A stretch of DNA of 33,249 bases from Clostridiales bacterium (GCA_017511005.1 JAFWLP010000075.1:1-33249), one strand, 5' to 3'; counted from the first letter of the stretch, positions 1 to 7,265 are shown. Notes: generated by a model not told the origin, from the sequence alone. Made by a program: numbers and translations.

Positions 1-50
1 AAAACCAAAAGGCAGTCTCAATCTGTCTGTTTACACTGCCTGAAAAATGA

Positions 51-87
51 AAAGAGACTGAAGATTTCGTTTCTCCAGTCTCTTTTT
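51..87. terminator. Hairpin terminator, possibly bidirectional
   Basis: A perfect 10-bp stem (51-60 pairs with 76-85, arms AAAGAGACTG and CAGTCTCTTT) encloses a 15-nt loop. A T-run follows on the plus strand and A residues precede it, so it could terminate in both directions. The gene it serves lies left of the window. It is too far from the lipoprotein gene ending at 382 to be that gene's obvious terminator. Confidence 0.6.
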
Positions 88-199
88 GATTTGCTTTCGT
101 GGTCTCTTTGAGTCAATGTATTCTTAACTTAATGACATTGCTCAATAAGTGAGGCAGCTTTTTTATATGGCCGATCTTTGTTGGGTAACAGATAAACTT

Positions 200-310
200 A
201 AAAAAGCCGTCAAGGTTTCCGTGAGGTCACAGAAAGATTGACGGCATTTTCGCGAAAACTTCAAAAAAGCCGTTCAAGTTTCCGTGACCCCACAGAAAAA
301 GCCACGGAAA
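200..310. repeat. Two-copy direct repeat, each copy with its own hairpin
   Basis: A segment of about 35 nt beginning AAAAAAGCCGT(T)CAAG and continuing TTTCCGTGA..CACAGAAA occurs at about 200-235 and again at about 263-298. The two copies fold differently. In the first, GCCGTCAA (206-213) pairs with TTGACGGC (238-245). In the second, TTTCCGTG (279-286) pairs with CACGGAAA (303-310). They sit in the 380-nt stretch downstream of the lipoprotein gene, where no coding sequence was recognised. They could be terminators or remnants of a duplicated terminator. Confidence 0.5.
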
Positions 311-381
311 TCTTTCACATATGTTTGAAGTCTTAAGTGTGGGACCTTTTGCGGACAGATTTTGCAGTCAGTTCCCGAAGC

Positions 382-1050
382 TCACATATAATACGGTTTG
401 TTCTCGTCGACCGTCCGGTCACCGCGGAATCTTGCATCGGTGAATTCACCCGATATCTTGCCGTACGCGATGATGTTTCCCTTGTTGCCGTCGCTGTCAG
501 TATCCACTTCTTCAATGAAAGATCCGAGCTCGGCGTTGACCGCATTGACCGCGCCCTTAAGCCTGTCGACGGGCGACTTCAGCGCCATTACGTAAATGTC
601 GAAAGTGTGCGTGTAACCGTGACCGATGTGAGGTCCGGTATATTCGACCGCGGATGCCCATCCCTGCGGAAGTTCGGTGTCGGTTATGCCGTTGGATTTC
701 CAGTGGAGAAAACCGTTCGTGTTCGAATCGACCATGTAGATGACATATACGCCTGCGCCTTCGACGGGCGACCATGACAGCTGTGGCGACTTGTTTTCAC
801 CGATGTGCGTGTATGAGATGATATCCGGCCAGACACCGTCAGTCAGATCTTCCGATGTCACCTCGAAAACATCCCGTCCCTCAAGATATCTTCCGATTGC
901 GTTTTCGCGCGGCGCCTCATCGGGATCGGAGGATAAGTCATCCTGCGTTTCCAGAGCTGCTGAGGTGCTGACGGCAGGCCCCGAACAGCCCGCGCAAAGA
1001 GCGACCGCGGAAGCGATCATCAACGATACGATTGCTTTGGATATCTTCAT
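382..1050 (-). CDS. PEBP (YbhB/YbcL-type) lipoprotein
   Basis: Predicted 222-residue phosphatidylethanolamine-binding-protein-like lipoprotein. The N-terminus is a lipoprotein signal: K3/K6, a hydrophobic stretch of about residues 7-19, then a lipobox LCAGC with Cys22. After a Ser/Asp/Glu-rich linker the PEBP fold is recognisable by SPQLSW, the IYMVD strand and the HIGHGYTHTFDIYVMAL segment, which matches the conserved ligand-site region of bacterial YbhB/YbcL proteins. It should be anchored outside the membrane. The biochemical role of bacterial PEBP proteins is not settled. The ATG at 1050 is preceded by an AAAGGAAC-like ribosome site about 13 nt upstream, a little far. It appears monocistronic. 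Confidence 0.85.
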   Translation of the reverse strand: MKISKAIVSLMIASAVALCAGCSGPAVSTSAALETQDDLSSDPDEAPRENAIGRYLEGRDVFEVTSEDLTDGVWPDIISYTHIGENKSPQLSWSPVEGAGVYVIYMVDSNTNGFLHWKSNGITDTELPQGWASAVEYTGPHIGHGYTHTFDIYVMALKSPVDRLKGAVNAVNAELGSFIEEVDTDSDGNKGNIIAYGKISGEFTDARFRGDRTVDENKPYYM

Positions 1051-1291
1051 ATGGGCATATCAGTTCCTTTCCGTTCCATTGCAAACAAGATTATAGCATT
1101 TGTAAGCGAAAACGGCAGGGTGGAATGATGTTTTGCACTGATGGCGTCCGGGCCACACTGCGACGGCGGCTGACTCATATAATCAACAGGCCCGCAGTGA
1201 TGTGTAAGCCCCCATTATTTTAGTCCCGCTAAGGCAGACCGGCGGATTAAAAACTGCACAAATTAAAGGCCCGATTTTGTTCGATTTTGAA

Positions 1292-1318
1292 TTAGCACTC
1301 TCACCTTGACAGTGCTAA
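1292..1318 (+). promoter_or_regulatory. CIRCE operator (HrcA-binding site)
   Basis: TTAGCACTC-N9-CAGTGCTAA matches the CIRCE consensus TTAGCACTC-N9-GAGTGCTAA except for one base (C for G at 1310). HrcA represses heat-shock genes through this element, so it predicts HrcA control of the Hsp20 gene. The region 1096-1291 to its left shows no gene I can support. Confidence 0.92.
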
Positions 1319-1333
1319 TTGCGGGTATATAAT
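1306..1333 (+). promoter_or_regulatory. Sigma-A promoter of hsp20, overlapping CIRCE
   Basis: TTGACA (1306-1311) and TATAAT (1328-1333) are separated by 16 bp. Both hexamers match the consensus exactly. The -35 box lies inside the CIRCE element, so HrcA binding would block RNA polymerase directly. The single deviation from the CIRCE consensus, C1310, is the base needed for TTGACA. Confidence 0.88.
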
Positions 1334-1417
1334 CGTGTATGAACAAAGGAACGAAGATCAATAGATCAGACCTCCGCTCTAATGCTCGGATAACAACGAT
1401 CAAAGGAGATGATTATT

Positions 1418-1867
1418 ATGTTGATGTCCGGATTATTTGGAGAAGATTTGTTCGATGAGTTTTGGGGTTTTCCTACGCATGAGCTTGCAAATATCGACAA
1501 GCGTCTTTACGGGAAAAATGCAAGAAACCTTATGAGGACCGATGTCCACGAGACAGACACAGAATTTGAGATGGATGTTGATCTTCCGGGATTCAAAAAG
1601 GACCAGATCAATGTCAAGCTTGAAGACGGTTACATGACCATAAGCGCAAGCAAAGATCACGACAACGAGAAGAAAGACTGTCACGGCAAGATCATCCGTC
1701 AGGAAAGATATGCCGGAAGCATGCAGCGAAGCTTTTATGTCGGTGATGCTGTAAAGGTTGAAGATGTAAAAGCAAAGTTCGAAGACGGTGTTCTAAAGCT
1801 CTGTATCCCGAAGAAGGAACTCGAGGCACTCCCGCCCGCAAACAACACGATCGCCATTGAAGGCTGA
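1418..1867 (+). CDS. Hsp20/alpha-crystallin small heat-shock protein
   Basis: Cytoplasmic holdase chaperone of the Hsp20 family, 149 residues from the chosen start. The alpha-crystallin domain begins at about residue 35 (RTDVHETDTEFEMDVDLPG). It contains the strand VKLEDGYMTISA and ends with the conserved A-x-F-x-D-G-V-L segment (KAKFEDGVLKLCIP). The AAAGGAG site at 1402-1408 is 9 nt from the ATG at 1418. An earlier in-frame ATG at 1409 overlaps that site and is not used. The gene stands alone under the CIRCE promoter, which predicts induction by heat or misfolded-protein stress. Confidence 0.95.
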   Translation: MLMSGLFGEDLFDEFWGFPTHELANIDKRLYGKNARNLMRTDVHETDTEFEMDVDLPGFKKDQINVKLEDGYMTISASKDHDNEKKDCHGKIIRQERYAGSMQRSFYVGDAVKVEDVKAKFEDGVLKLCIPKKELEALPPANNTIAIEG

Positions 1868-1898
1868 TGAAGATAAGGAACAATTACTGAATGATACG

Positions 1899-1925
1899 GA
1901 GGCTGCCGCCATGGCGGCCTCTGTT
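1899..1925 (+). terminator. Hairpin after hsp20
   Basis: GAGGC-TG-CGCC pairs with GGCGGCCTC with a small bulge, followed by CTGTTATTT. The T-tract is interrupted, so it is a modest terminator. Confidence 0.4.
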
Positions 1926-1988
1926 ATTTGTTGAAAAGTTTTTCGAATGTGTGTATGCAGTCCAAATATTTACATCCGCAAACCAACA

Positions 1989-2021
1989 AAAAGAGATGCC
2001 TCATGACGAGACATCTCTTTT
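1989..2021. terminator. Bidirectional terminator between convergent genes
   Basis: AAAAGAGATG (1989-1998) pairs perfectly with CATCTCTTTT (2012-2021) around a 13-nt loop, with U-tracts available in both directions. It lies between hsp20 (plus) and the Lys/Ala-rich gene (minus). Confidence 0.75.
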
Positions 2022-2042
2022 GTTCGATCACTGATTTTAAGA

Positions 2043-2636
2043 TCAGAAAAGATTTACTGACTTGCCGTCTGCGTCGAAGATCTTCTTCTCTGCAGCAACT
2101 ACGTAAACATCACCGCCGAGCTTTGCAGCCTTCTTCTCGATAGCCTTGATGTCGATCTGCTTGCCGTCGATCTCGAAAATGATCTTGCCGAGCTTCTTAA
2201 CGGGAGTCTTCTTTGCAGCGGGCTTCTTAGCAGCAGCCTTCTTTGCAGCAGGCTTTGCAGCAGCCTTCTTAGCAGGAGCAGCCTTCTTTGCAGGAGCAGC
2301 CTTCTTTGCAGCGGGCTTAGCAGCAGCTTTCTTAGCGGGAGCGGCCTTCTTTGCAGCGGGCTTAGCAGCAGCCTTCTTAGCAGGAGCAGCCTTCTTCTCT
2401 GCGGGCTTCTTAGCAGCAGCCTTCTTAGCAGGAGCAGCCTTCTTTGCAGCAGGCTTCTTCTCGGCAGCTTTCTTAGCAGCAGGTGCCTTCTTGGCAGCTA
2501 CTTTCTTTTCCACCTTCTTCTCAACTTCCTTCTTTGCAGCAGCAGCCTTCTTAGCTACCTTTTTAACTTCTGCCTTGACTTCGTTTTTGACTTCATCAAC
2601 CTTTGCGATGATGTCAGCTTTTTTCTCTTCTGCCAT
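2043..2636 (-). CDS. Lys/Ala/Pro-rich histone-H1-like protein with C-terminal DUF6465-like domain
   Basis: 197 residues in three parts. Residues 1-27 are charged and probably helical. Residues of about 28-148 consist of degenerate KKAA, AKKP and PAKKAA repeats, very basic and resembling histone H1 tails or bacterial HU/HctB extensions. A compact C-terminal domain of about 50 residues follows (KIIFEIDGKQIDIKAIEKKA, then VYVVAAEKKIFDADGKSVNLF split over two strands). I recall such C-termini as DUF6465 in Clostridia. The tail predicts nonspecific nucleic-acid binding, but the function is unproven. The ribosome site CGGAGG lies 7-8 nt before the ATG. The repeats are encoded by a nearly periodic DNA tract prone to copy-number change. 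Confidence 0.85.
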   Translation of the reverse strand: MAEEKKADIIAKVDEVKNEVKAEVKKVAKKAAAAKKEVEKKVEKKVAAKKAPAAKKAAEKKPAAKKAAPAKKAAAKKPAEKKAAPAKKAAAKPAAKKAAPAKKAAAKPAAKKAAPAKKAAPAKKAAAKPAAKKAAAKKPAAKKTPVKKLGKIIFEIDGKQIDIKAIEKKAAKLGGDVYVVAAEKKIFDADGKSVNLF

Positions 2637-2693
2637 ATTTTTTCCTCCGTGAAATTGTTGTGCATTTGAGATAAATTTGAGTTACATATTTCG

Positions 2694-2722
2694 ATTCTAC
2701 AAATCTTTGAAAATTACGTCAA
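2694..2722 (-). promoter_or_regulatory. Promoter of the Lys/Ala-rich protein gene
   Basis: Read on the minus strand, TTGACG (2722-2717) and TAGAAT (2699-2694) are 17 bp apart. Transcription would start near 2687, giving a leader of about 50 nt. Confidence 0.7.
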
Positions 2723-2727
2723 TAAAT

Positions 2728-2743
2728 TAACTGTGAACAGTTA
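2728..2743. promoter_or_regulatory. Operator-like palindrome TAACTGT-GA-ACAGTTA
   Basis: A perfect 7-bp inverted repeat with a 2-bp centre lies immediately upstream of the -35 box of the minus-strand Lys/Ala-rich gene. It is also about 130 bp upstream of the plus-strand polymerase gene. Its position suits a regulator of either gene. It is not the GAAC-N4-GTTC LexA box of Firmicutes. Confidence 0.4.
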
Positions 2744-2870
2744 TTGTCCCATTAATTGAAGTCGGTTTCTGATAGACTAAATGCAACGTTTTTTATCGTG
2801 AAAAATCACACCGATCACGTATGACAAAAAAACGCGATTCAACAACACAAAAAAGGCAGCGGATAAGTTG

Positions 2871-4517
2871 ATGGAGAAGACATACATTGCTATCGATCTC
2901 AAGTCTTTCTACGCAAGTGTCGAATGCGTGGAGAGAAGACTTGATCCGCTCAAAGTCAACCTTGTAGTTGCTGATCCGTCGAGGACTGAGAAGACCATAT
3001 GTCTTGCCGTTTCACCGTCTCTCAAGAGTTACGGAATAGGCGGAAGAGCGAGATTATTCGAAGTCGTCCAGCGCGTCGAGAACATTAACAACGAACGCAG
3101 ATGGAATGCTCCCGGAAAGCGTCTGAACGGCAAGAGTTTTTTCGATCCCGATCTTAAAAGGGACAGCACGATGGAAGTCGATTTCATCATTGCTCCGCCG
3201 CAGATGTCACTGTACATGAAGATCAGCGCGAAGATATACGGAATATATCTGAAGTATGTTGCGCCGGAAGATATTTTCGCGTATTCGGTCGATGAGGTTT
3301 TCATCGACGCGACGGATTATCTTAAGCTCTACAACACGGACGCGCACGGGTTCGCGCGTATGATGATACAGGATGTCCTTAGGACGACCGGCATAACCGC
3401 GACTGCGGGTATCGGGACCAACATGTTTCTCTGCAAAGTCGCGATGGATATTGTCGCGAAACATATCCCCGCGGATGAAGACGGCGTGCGCATCGCGGAA
3501 CTTAATGAGCAGACATACAGGGAAGAGTTGTGGGCGCACACTCCGCTTACCGATTTCTGGAGAGTGGGAAGAGGCACCGCGGCGCGGATAGAGAAGATCG
3601 GTCTTTACACGATGGGTGACATCGCGCGTTGTTCGCTTAATCGAAAAGGCATCGGCCAGCTCTACAAGCTCCTTGGCAAGAACGCCGAACTTCTTGTCGA
3701 TCACGCGTGGGGAATCGAGCCTGTAACGATCGCCGACGTTAAGGAATACAGTCCTGACAACAACAGTATATCGACGGGGCAGGTGCTGAAGGAACCGACG
3801 GATTACGAGACGACGCGCCTGATCACATGGGAGATGGCGGATGCATTGTCACTTGATCTGGTCGAGAAAGGCATCGTTACGGACCAGCTTGTACTGACTA
3901 TAGGATATGACCGCGAGAGTCTCGCGAGCGGAAAATACGACGGCGAGATAACCGTCGATTACTATGGCAGGGAAGTTCCCAAGCACGCGCATGGCACCAT
4001 CAATCTCGGAAGGCACACTTCATCGACGAAGATAATCACCGAAGCTGCGATGAAGCTCTTTGACGGCATCTCGGACAGATTGCTTTTCTCGAGGCGCATC
4101 GGCATCGCGGCATGCAACGTCATCAATGAGGAAGACATTCCGCAGGAGGAGAAGTATGAGCAGATGAGCATCTTCGATCTGGCGGATGACCTGACGGGCA
4201 ATGGGGATGGTAATGCGGATGCCGCTACGAAAGGCACTACGAAAGGTACTGCGGATGCCGCTTCAAAAGGTGCTGCGAACAGCACTGCAAAAGGCGCTTC
4301 AAAAGGCGCTGTGAACGGTTCTTCGACCGGCCGCGCGGACGGCAAGAAGAACAACGAATCCACAGACGCGGAGCTTGCAAAAGAACGCGCGATTCAGGAA
4401 GCGATGCTCGAGATAAAACACAAATACGGAAAGAATGCCGTCGTCAAGGCGAAGAATCTCAGCAAGGGCGGAACCGCGATCGAGCGGAACGGCCAGATAG
4501 GCGGGCACAAGGCATGA
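2871..4517 (+). CDS. Y-family (translesion) DNA polymerase, UvrX/DinB-like
   Basis: Error-prone lesion-bypass polymerase of the ImpB/MucB/SamB family, 548 residues. Catalytic carboxylates are visible: Asp9 in YIAIDLKSFYASVE, and Asp141-Glu142 in AYSVDEVFIDATDYL. The fingers motif is ICLAVSPSLKSYGI. A helix-hairpin-helix thumb (about 230-265, TPLTDFWRVGRGTAARIEKIG) and a little-finger domain (about 295-425) follow. QMSIFDL at about residue 437 resembles a beta-clamp-binding peptide. After it comes an unusual Ala/Gly/Thr/Ser/Lys-rich low-complexity linker (about 445-490), then a conserved basic tail ending ERNGQIGGHKA. The ATG at 2871 is preferred over TTG at 2868. The ribosome site is weak. 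YolD follows, as is usual for this family. Confidence 0.93.
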   Translation: MEKTYIAIDLKSFYASVECVERRLDPLKVNLVVADPSRTEKTICLAVSPSLKSYGIGGRARLFEVVQRVENINNERRWNAPGKRLNGKSFFDPDLKRDSTMEVDFIIAPPQMSLYMKISAKIYGIYLKYVAPEDIFAYSVDEVFIDATDYLKLYNTDAHGFARMMIQDVLRTTGITATAGIGTNMFLCKVAMDIVAKHIPADEDGVRIAELNEQTYREELWAHTPLTDFWRVGRGTAARIEKIGLYTMGDIARCSLNRKGIGQLYKLLGKNAELLVDHAWGIEPVTIADVKEYSPDNNSISTGQVLKEPTDYETTRLITWEMADALSLDLVEKGIVTDQLVLTIGYDRESLASGKYDGEITVDYYGREVPKHAHGTINLGRHTSSTKIITEAAMKLFDGISDRLLFSRRIGIAACNVINEEDIPQEEKYEQMSIFDLADDLTGNGDGNADAATKGTTKGTADAASKGAANSTAKGASKGAVNGSSTGRADGKKNNESTDAELAKERAIQEAMLEIKHKYGKNAVVKAKNLSKGGTAIERNGQIGGHKA

Positions 4518-4566
4518 GGGATAGGAGACTACTAGGTATGAAGTGTCATACAGGAGGCCGCAAGGC

Positions 4567-4968
4567 ATGAGGGATTACGATGACATCATGGGCTTTTCGA
4601 GGCCGCAGTATCCGGATCTTCCGCCGATGTCCATTCATGACAGGTCGGCGCAGTTCTCTCCGTTCGCGGCGCTCGTCGGATATGAGGACGCGGTCGAGGA
4701 GACTGCGAGGCTCACCGACAGCAGGCGTGTGATGGAGGAGGACGAGATCAACGAACTGAACCGTCAGCTTCAGGAGCTTGCGGAGCGCCTCGGCGAGCGC
4801 CCGATGATAAGGGTGACGTATTTCATCCGCGACAGCAGGAAGGAAGGCGGCCGGTACGCTTCGAAGGCCGGAAATGCAAGGACAATAGACCAGTTTAACA
4901 ATGTTATTATGTTCACTGACGGGAGTTCGGTGCCGGTAAAGGACATGTACAGCCTCGTGTTTATATAA
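4567..4968 (+). CDS. YolD-like protein
   Basis: 133 residues from the ATG at 4567, which has AGGAGG at 4552-4557 with 9-nt spacing. A GTG at 4543 is an upstream alternative without a site. The segment DRSAQFSPFAALVGYEDAV is diagnostic of the YolD-like family. It is followed by a charged helix and a beta-rich C-terminal part (RVTYFIRD, NNVIMFTDGSSVPVKDM). YolD proteins are encoded beside UvrX/UmuC-type polymerases in Firmicutes and are thought to act with them in the SOS/translesion response. The mechanism is unknown. It lies 49 nt after the polymerase stop, in the same orientation and presumably the same transcript. Confidence 0.88.
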   Translation: MRDYDDIMGFSRPQYPDLPPMSIHDRSAQFSPFAALVGYEDAVEETARLTDSRRVMEEDEINELNRQLQELAERLGERPMIRVTYFIRDSRKEGGRYASKAGNARTIDQFNNVIMFTDGSSVPVKDMYSLVFI

Positions 4969-4973
4969 GAAGT

Positions 4974-5009
4974 GAAATGATCACGTCAGGCATTTCTTTA
5001 TTTTATTTT
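4974..5009 (+). terminator. Terminator of the polymerase-yolD operon
   Basis: GAAATG (4974-4979) pairs with CATTTC (4991-4996), followed by the T-rich tract TTTATTTTATTTT. It starts 5 nt after the yolD stop. Confidence 0.7.
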
Positions 5010-5080
5010 CCGCAGATAACTTCCATATCGGATCCTCTGTAATGCTTTTATCAGGATAATAAATACACTTTTTGAATGAA

Positions 5081-5185
5081 TGTATAGTTTTTGTATAGTA
5101 CTGCTATACAGAAACTGTGAAAAATTCTTCATTTTGGGCTGTTTTTCACAGGGATTGTATAGTGCTGCTGTACAAAAACTATACA
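5081..5185. repeat. 105-nt inverted repeat with six TGTATAG-type half-sites
   Basis: Left arm 5081-5124 and right arm 5142-5185 are 44 nt each and match at about 35 positions when one is reverse-complemented. The outermost 15 bp are perfect (TGTATAGTTTTTGTA with TACAAAAACTATACA). Heptamers related to TGTATAG occur at 5081, 5092, 5104 (inverted), 5156, 5168 (inverted, one change) and 5179 (inverted). Within each arm two same-strand copies are 11 bp apart, one helical turn. The element lies between yolD and the response-regulator gene. It could be an operator array or a large RNA hairpin. Confidence 0.85.
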
Positions 5186-5234
5186 TTTTCCAATATGTGA
5201 TTATAAAGGCCTTGAATTCTCTTTTGATGGCCGG

Positions 5235-5291
5235 TCTGACATTGGAATCTGACATTGGAAGCGGAAACACAAGAAGTGTTATACTCTTCCC
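5235..5291 (+). promoter_or_regulatory. Promoter of the two-component operon, predicting leaderless mRNA
   Basis: A perfect 13-bp tandem repeat, TCTGACATTGGAA, occupies 5235-5247 and 5248-5260. TATACT at 5280-5285 is a good -10 box. Only CTTCCC lies between it and the ATG at 5292, so the expected transcription start coincides with the start codon. No Shine-Dalgarno sequence precedes the ATG. TTGGAA at 5255-5260 is a possible -35 at a long 19-bp spacing. Confidence 0.55.
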
Positions 5292-5978
5292 ATGAGATAC
5301 AGTGTTTTGATAATCGATGATGAGAAGGAACTGGCCGAATCCACTTCGGAATATTTCAACATGATGGGAGTCAGTTCCAAATACGTGCTTTCGTCCCGGG
5401 AGGCCCTGGATTTTTTCAGGGAGAACGAGGCGGGGATAATCCTGCTAGACATCAATCTCGGTGATTCGTCGGGGTTCTCGCTCTGCAAGACCCTGAGGGA
5501 GACCATTGATTCGCCGATCCTTTTCATCAGCGCGAGGTCTTCCGACGATGACATGGTCGTGGCGCTCAATATCGGCGGCGACGACTACATCACGAAGCCG
5601 TATTCGCTCAACGTCCTTTTCGCGAAGGTGAAGGCCGTCCTCAACAGGTACGAATCTTCGGGAAAGAAGTCCGGGGACATTCATGTTTTCGGGGACCTCA
5701 AGATAGACAACGGAGCCGGGATCGTTTACAGGAAGGGCAAGGAAGTCGAGCTTACGGCGATGGAATACAAGCTTCTCTCGTATCTTGTGAACAACAGGAA
5801 TAAGGTGATCGGCAAAGACGAGATATTCAGCAACGTGTGGGAGGACAGCTTCGTTTCGGACGGCACGCTGAACGTGCATATAAGGCATCTGAGGGAGAAG
5901 CTCGAGGACGATCCCAACGAGCCTGTTTTCATCAAGACCGCAAGAGGACGGGGATATCTCTTTAAGGCGGATGATTAA
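5292..5978 (+). CDS. OmpR/PhoB-family response regulator
   Basis: 228 residues. The receiver domain (1-120) has the acidic pair Asp9/Asp10, the phospho-acceptor Asp53 in LLDINLGD, the switch Ser80 (LFISAR) and Lys102 in TKPYSL. The C-terminal winged helix (about 130-225) has the recognition-helix region GTLNVHIRHLREKLEDDP and the wing RGRGYLF. The cognate kinase starts 12 nt later. By position it is the likely regulator of the downstream secreted-protein/ABC operon at 7375-11386. It has no ribosome site, and the ATG appears to be the 5' end of the mRNA. Confidence 0.96.
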   Translation: MRYSVLIIDDEKELAESTSEYFNMMGVSSKYVLSSREALDFFRENEAGIILLDINLGDSSGFSLCKTLRETIDSPILFISARSSDDDMVVALNIGGDDYITKPYSLNVLFAKVKAVLNRYESSGKKSGDIHVFGDLKIDNGAGIVYRKGKEVELTAMEYKLLSYLVNNRNKVIGKDEIFSNVWEDSFVSDGTLNVHIRHLREKLEDDPNEPVFIKTARGRGYLFKADD

Positions 5979-5990
5979 GGCGGAAGGATA

Positions 5991-7265
5991 ATGAAGCAGA
6001 GATTCGTTTTACTTGGAGTCCTTCTGACGGCCGTGCTGCTGGTCCCGCTGATCCTGATGAACCGCGGAATACAGACGTCCTACGGCAATCTTAACAACGC
6101 CGCGGTCAATGAACTCCTGAACGAACTGTCGGACGACTGGGACAGCGTCAGTAACAAAAGGCGCGATCTCGTGCCGGAGAAAGACGGCATCCGTTATGAG
6201 GTCATGGATAACGACGGCAACATAAAGATCAGGACCGGAACGGGAATGCCCGAGGATCTCGGGCGCGCCACCACCGAGAGATATACCATAAGGGACATCA
6301 AGGTTGACGGCGAAGTCGTCGGCAAGCTCCTCATAGACAACGATTTCACCAACATAATGAACGACACCAGGAATACCTACATGAAGAAGATATTTCTGGT
6401 GATCATATGCGAGGCGGTCATAATCGCGCTGTTCCTTGTCTGGGTCTACATGAACATCGTCAAGCCCTTTGACGATCTCAAGGGATTCGCCGCGGACGTG
6501 GCCTCGGGCAATCTCGACAAGCCGCTGAAGATGGACCGGGGGAATATTTTCGGAAGCTTCACGGAGAGCTTCGACATCATGCGTTCCGAACTGAACGAGG
6601 CGAAGCAGAAGGAATATGAAGCTCAGCGGAGCAAGATGGAACTTGTTTCCCAGCTGTCCCATGACATTAAGACGCCGGTCGCCTCGATAAAGGCATTGGG
6701 AGAGCTCCTCGAAGCCCAGAGCACGGATCCCAAATCGAAGGAAAGACTCGGTTCGATAGTCGCGAAGGCGGACAACATAGACGTGATGGTCTCAGATCTT
6801 TTCACGGAGGCTCTGACGGATCTTAACGAGCTCAGCGTGGACGTCTCCGAGCAGGAGAGCCTTATCCTGGATAAGATAATCAAGGATGCCGATTACAAGG
6901 ATCTCGTCACCGGAGACAGCGTCGCGGAATGTCTCATCATATGCGATCCGTTAAGGGTCACGCAGGTCGTGAATAATATAATCTTTAATTCCTATAAGTA
7001 TGCGGACACGAAAATATACCTCGAGTCACACATCGAGGACGACTGTCTCGTGGTGGCATTTACCGATGAGGGCGGCGGCGTCTCGAATGACGATCTTCCC
7101 GTCATCACCAAGAGGTTCAGGAGAGGCGAGAATGCCAAGGGCAAGCCGGGTTCTGGCCTCGGTCTAGCGATCGCGAAAGAACTCATGGAGAAGATGGACG
7201 GCGACCTTGAGGTAGCCAATGCCGACAAGGGCCTCCGCGTCACTCTGTATTTCAAGATCGCGTGA
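5991..7265 (+). CDS. HAMP-domain sensor histidine kinase
   Basis: 424 residues. TM1 spans about 5-23. A small extracytoplasmic sensor of about 105 residues follows, with charged, Asp-rich loops. TM2 is at about 133-154, then HAMP (155-205). The HisKA domain has phospho-acceptor His224 in QLSHDIKTPVAS. HATPase_c shows the N box (VVNNIIFNSYKYAD, Asn329/Asn333), the G1 box DEGGGV and the G2 box GSGLGLAIAKELM. It should phosphorylate the response regulator encoded just upstream. The ribosome site is the AAGG/GAAGGA region before the ATG. The signal is unknown. Linkage to a COG1361-like protein and an FtsX-type transporter suggests envelope or antimicrobial-peptide stress, by analogy only. Confidence 0.95.
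   Translation: MKQRFVLLGVLLTAVLLVPLILMNRGIQTSYGNLNNAAVNELLNELSDDWDSVSNKRRDLVPEKDGIRYEVMDNDGNIKIRTGTGMPEDLGRATTERYTIRDIKVDGEVVGKLLIDNDFTNIMNDTRNTYMKKIFLVIICEAVIIALFLVWVYMNIVKPFDDLKGFAADVASGNLDKPLKMDRGNIFGSFTESFDIMRSELNEAKQKEYEAQRSKMELVSQLSHDIKTPVASIKALGELLEAQSTDPKSKERLGSIVAKADNIDVMVSDLFTEALTDLNELSVDVSEQESLILDKIIKDADYKDLVTGDSVAECLIICDPLRVTQVVNNIIFNSYKYADTKIYLESHIEDDCLVVAFTDEGGGVSNDDLPVITKRFRRGENAKGKPGSGLGLAIAKELMEKMDGDLEVANADKGLRVTLYFKIA

Noticed and set aside
337-777. Plus-strand frame of 146 codons across the PEBP gene
   Set aside because: It is the antisense shadow of a lipoprotein gene with clear family motifs and signal peptide. It has no ribosome site.
2146-2652. Plus-strand Ala/Phe/Gly-rich frame that looks like a membrane protein
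   Set aside because: Antisense of the Lys/Ala-rich repeat gene. The hydrophobic pattern arises from complementing AAG/GCA codons.
2728-2743. LexA/SOS box for the translesion polymerase
   Set aside because: TAACTGT-GA-ACAGTTA lacks the GAAC-N4-GTTC layout of Firmicute LexA sites.
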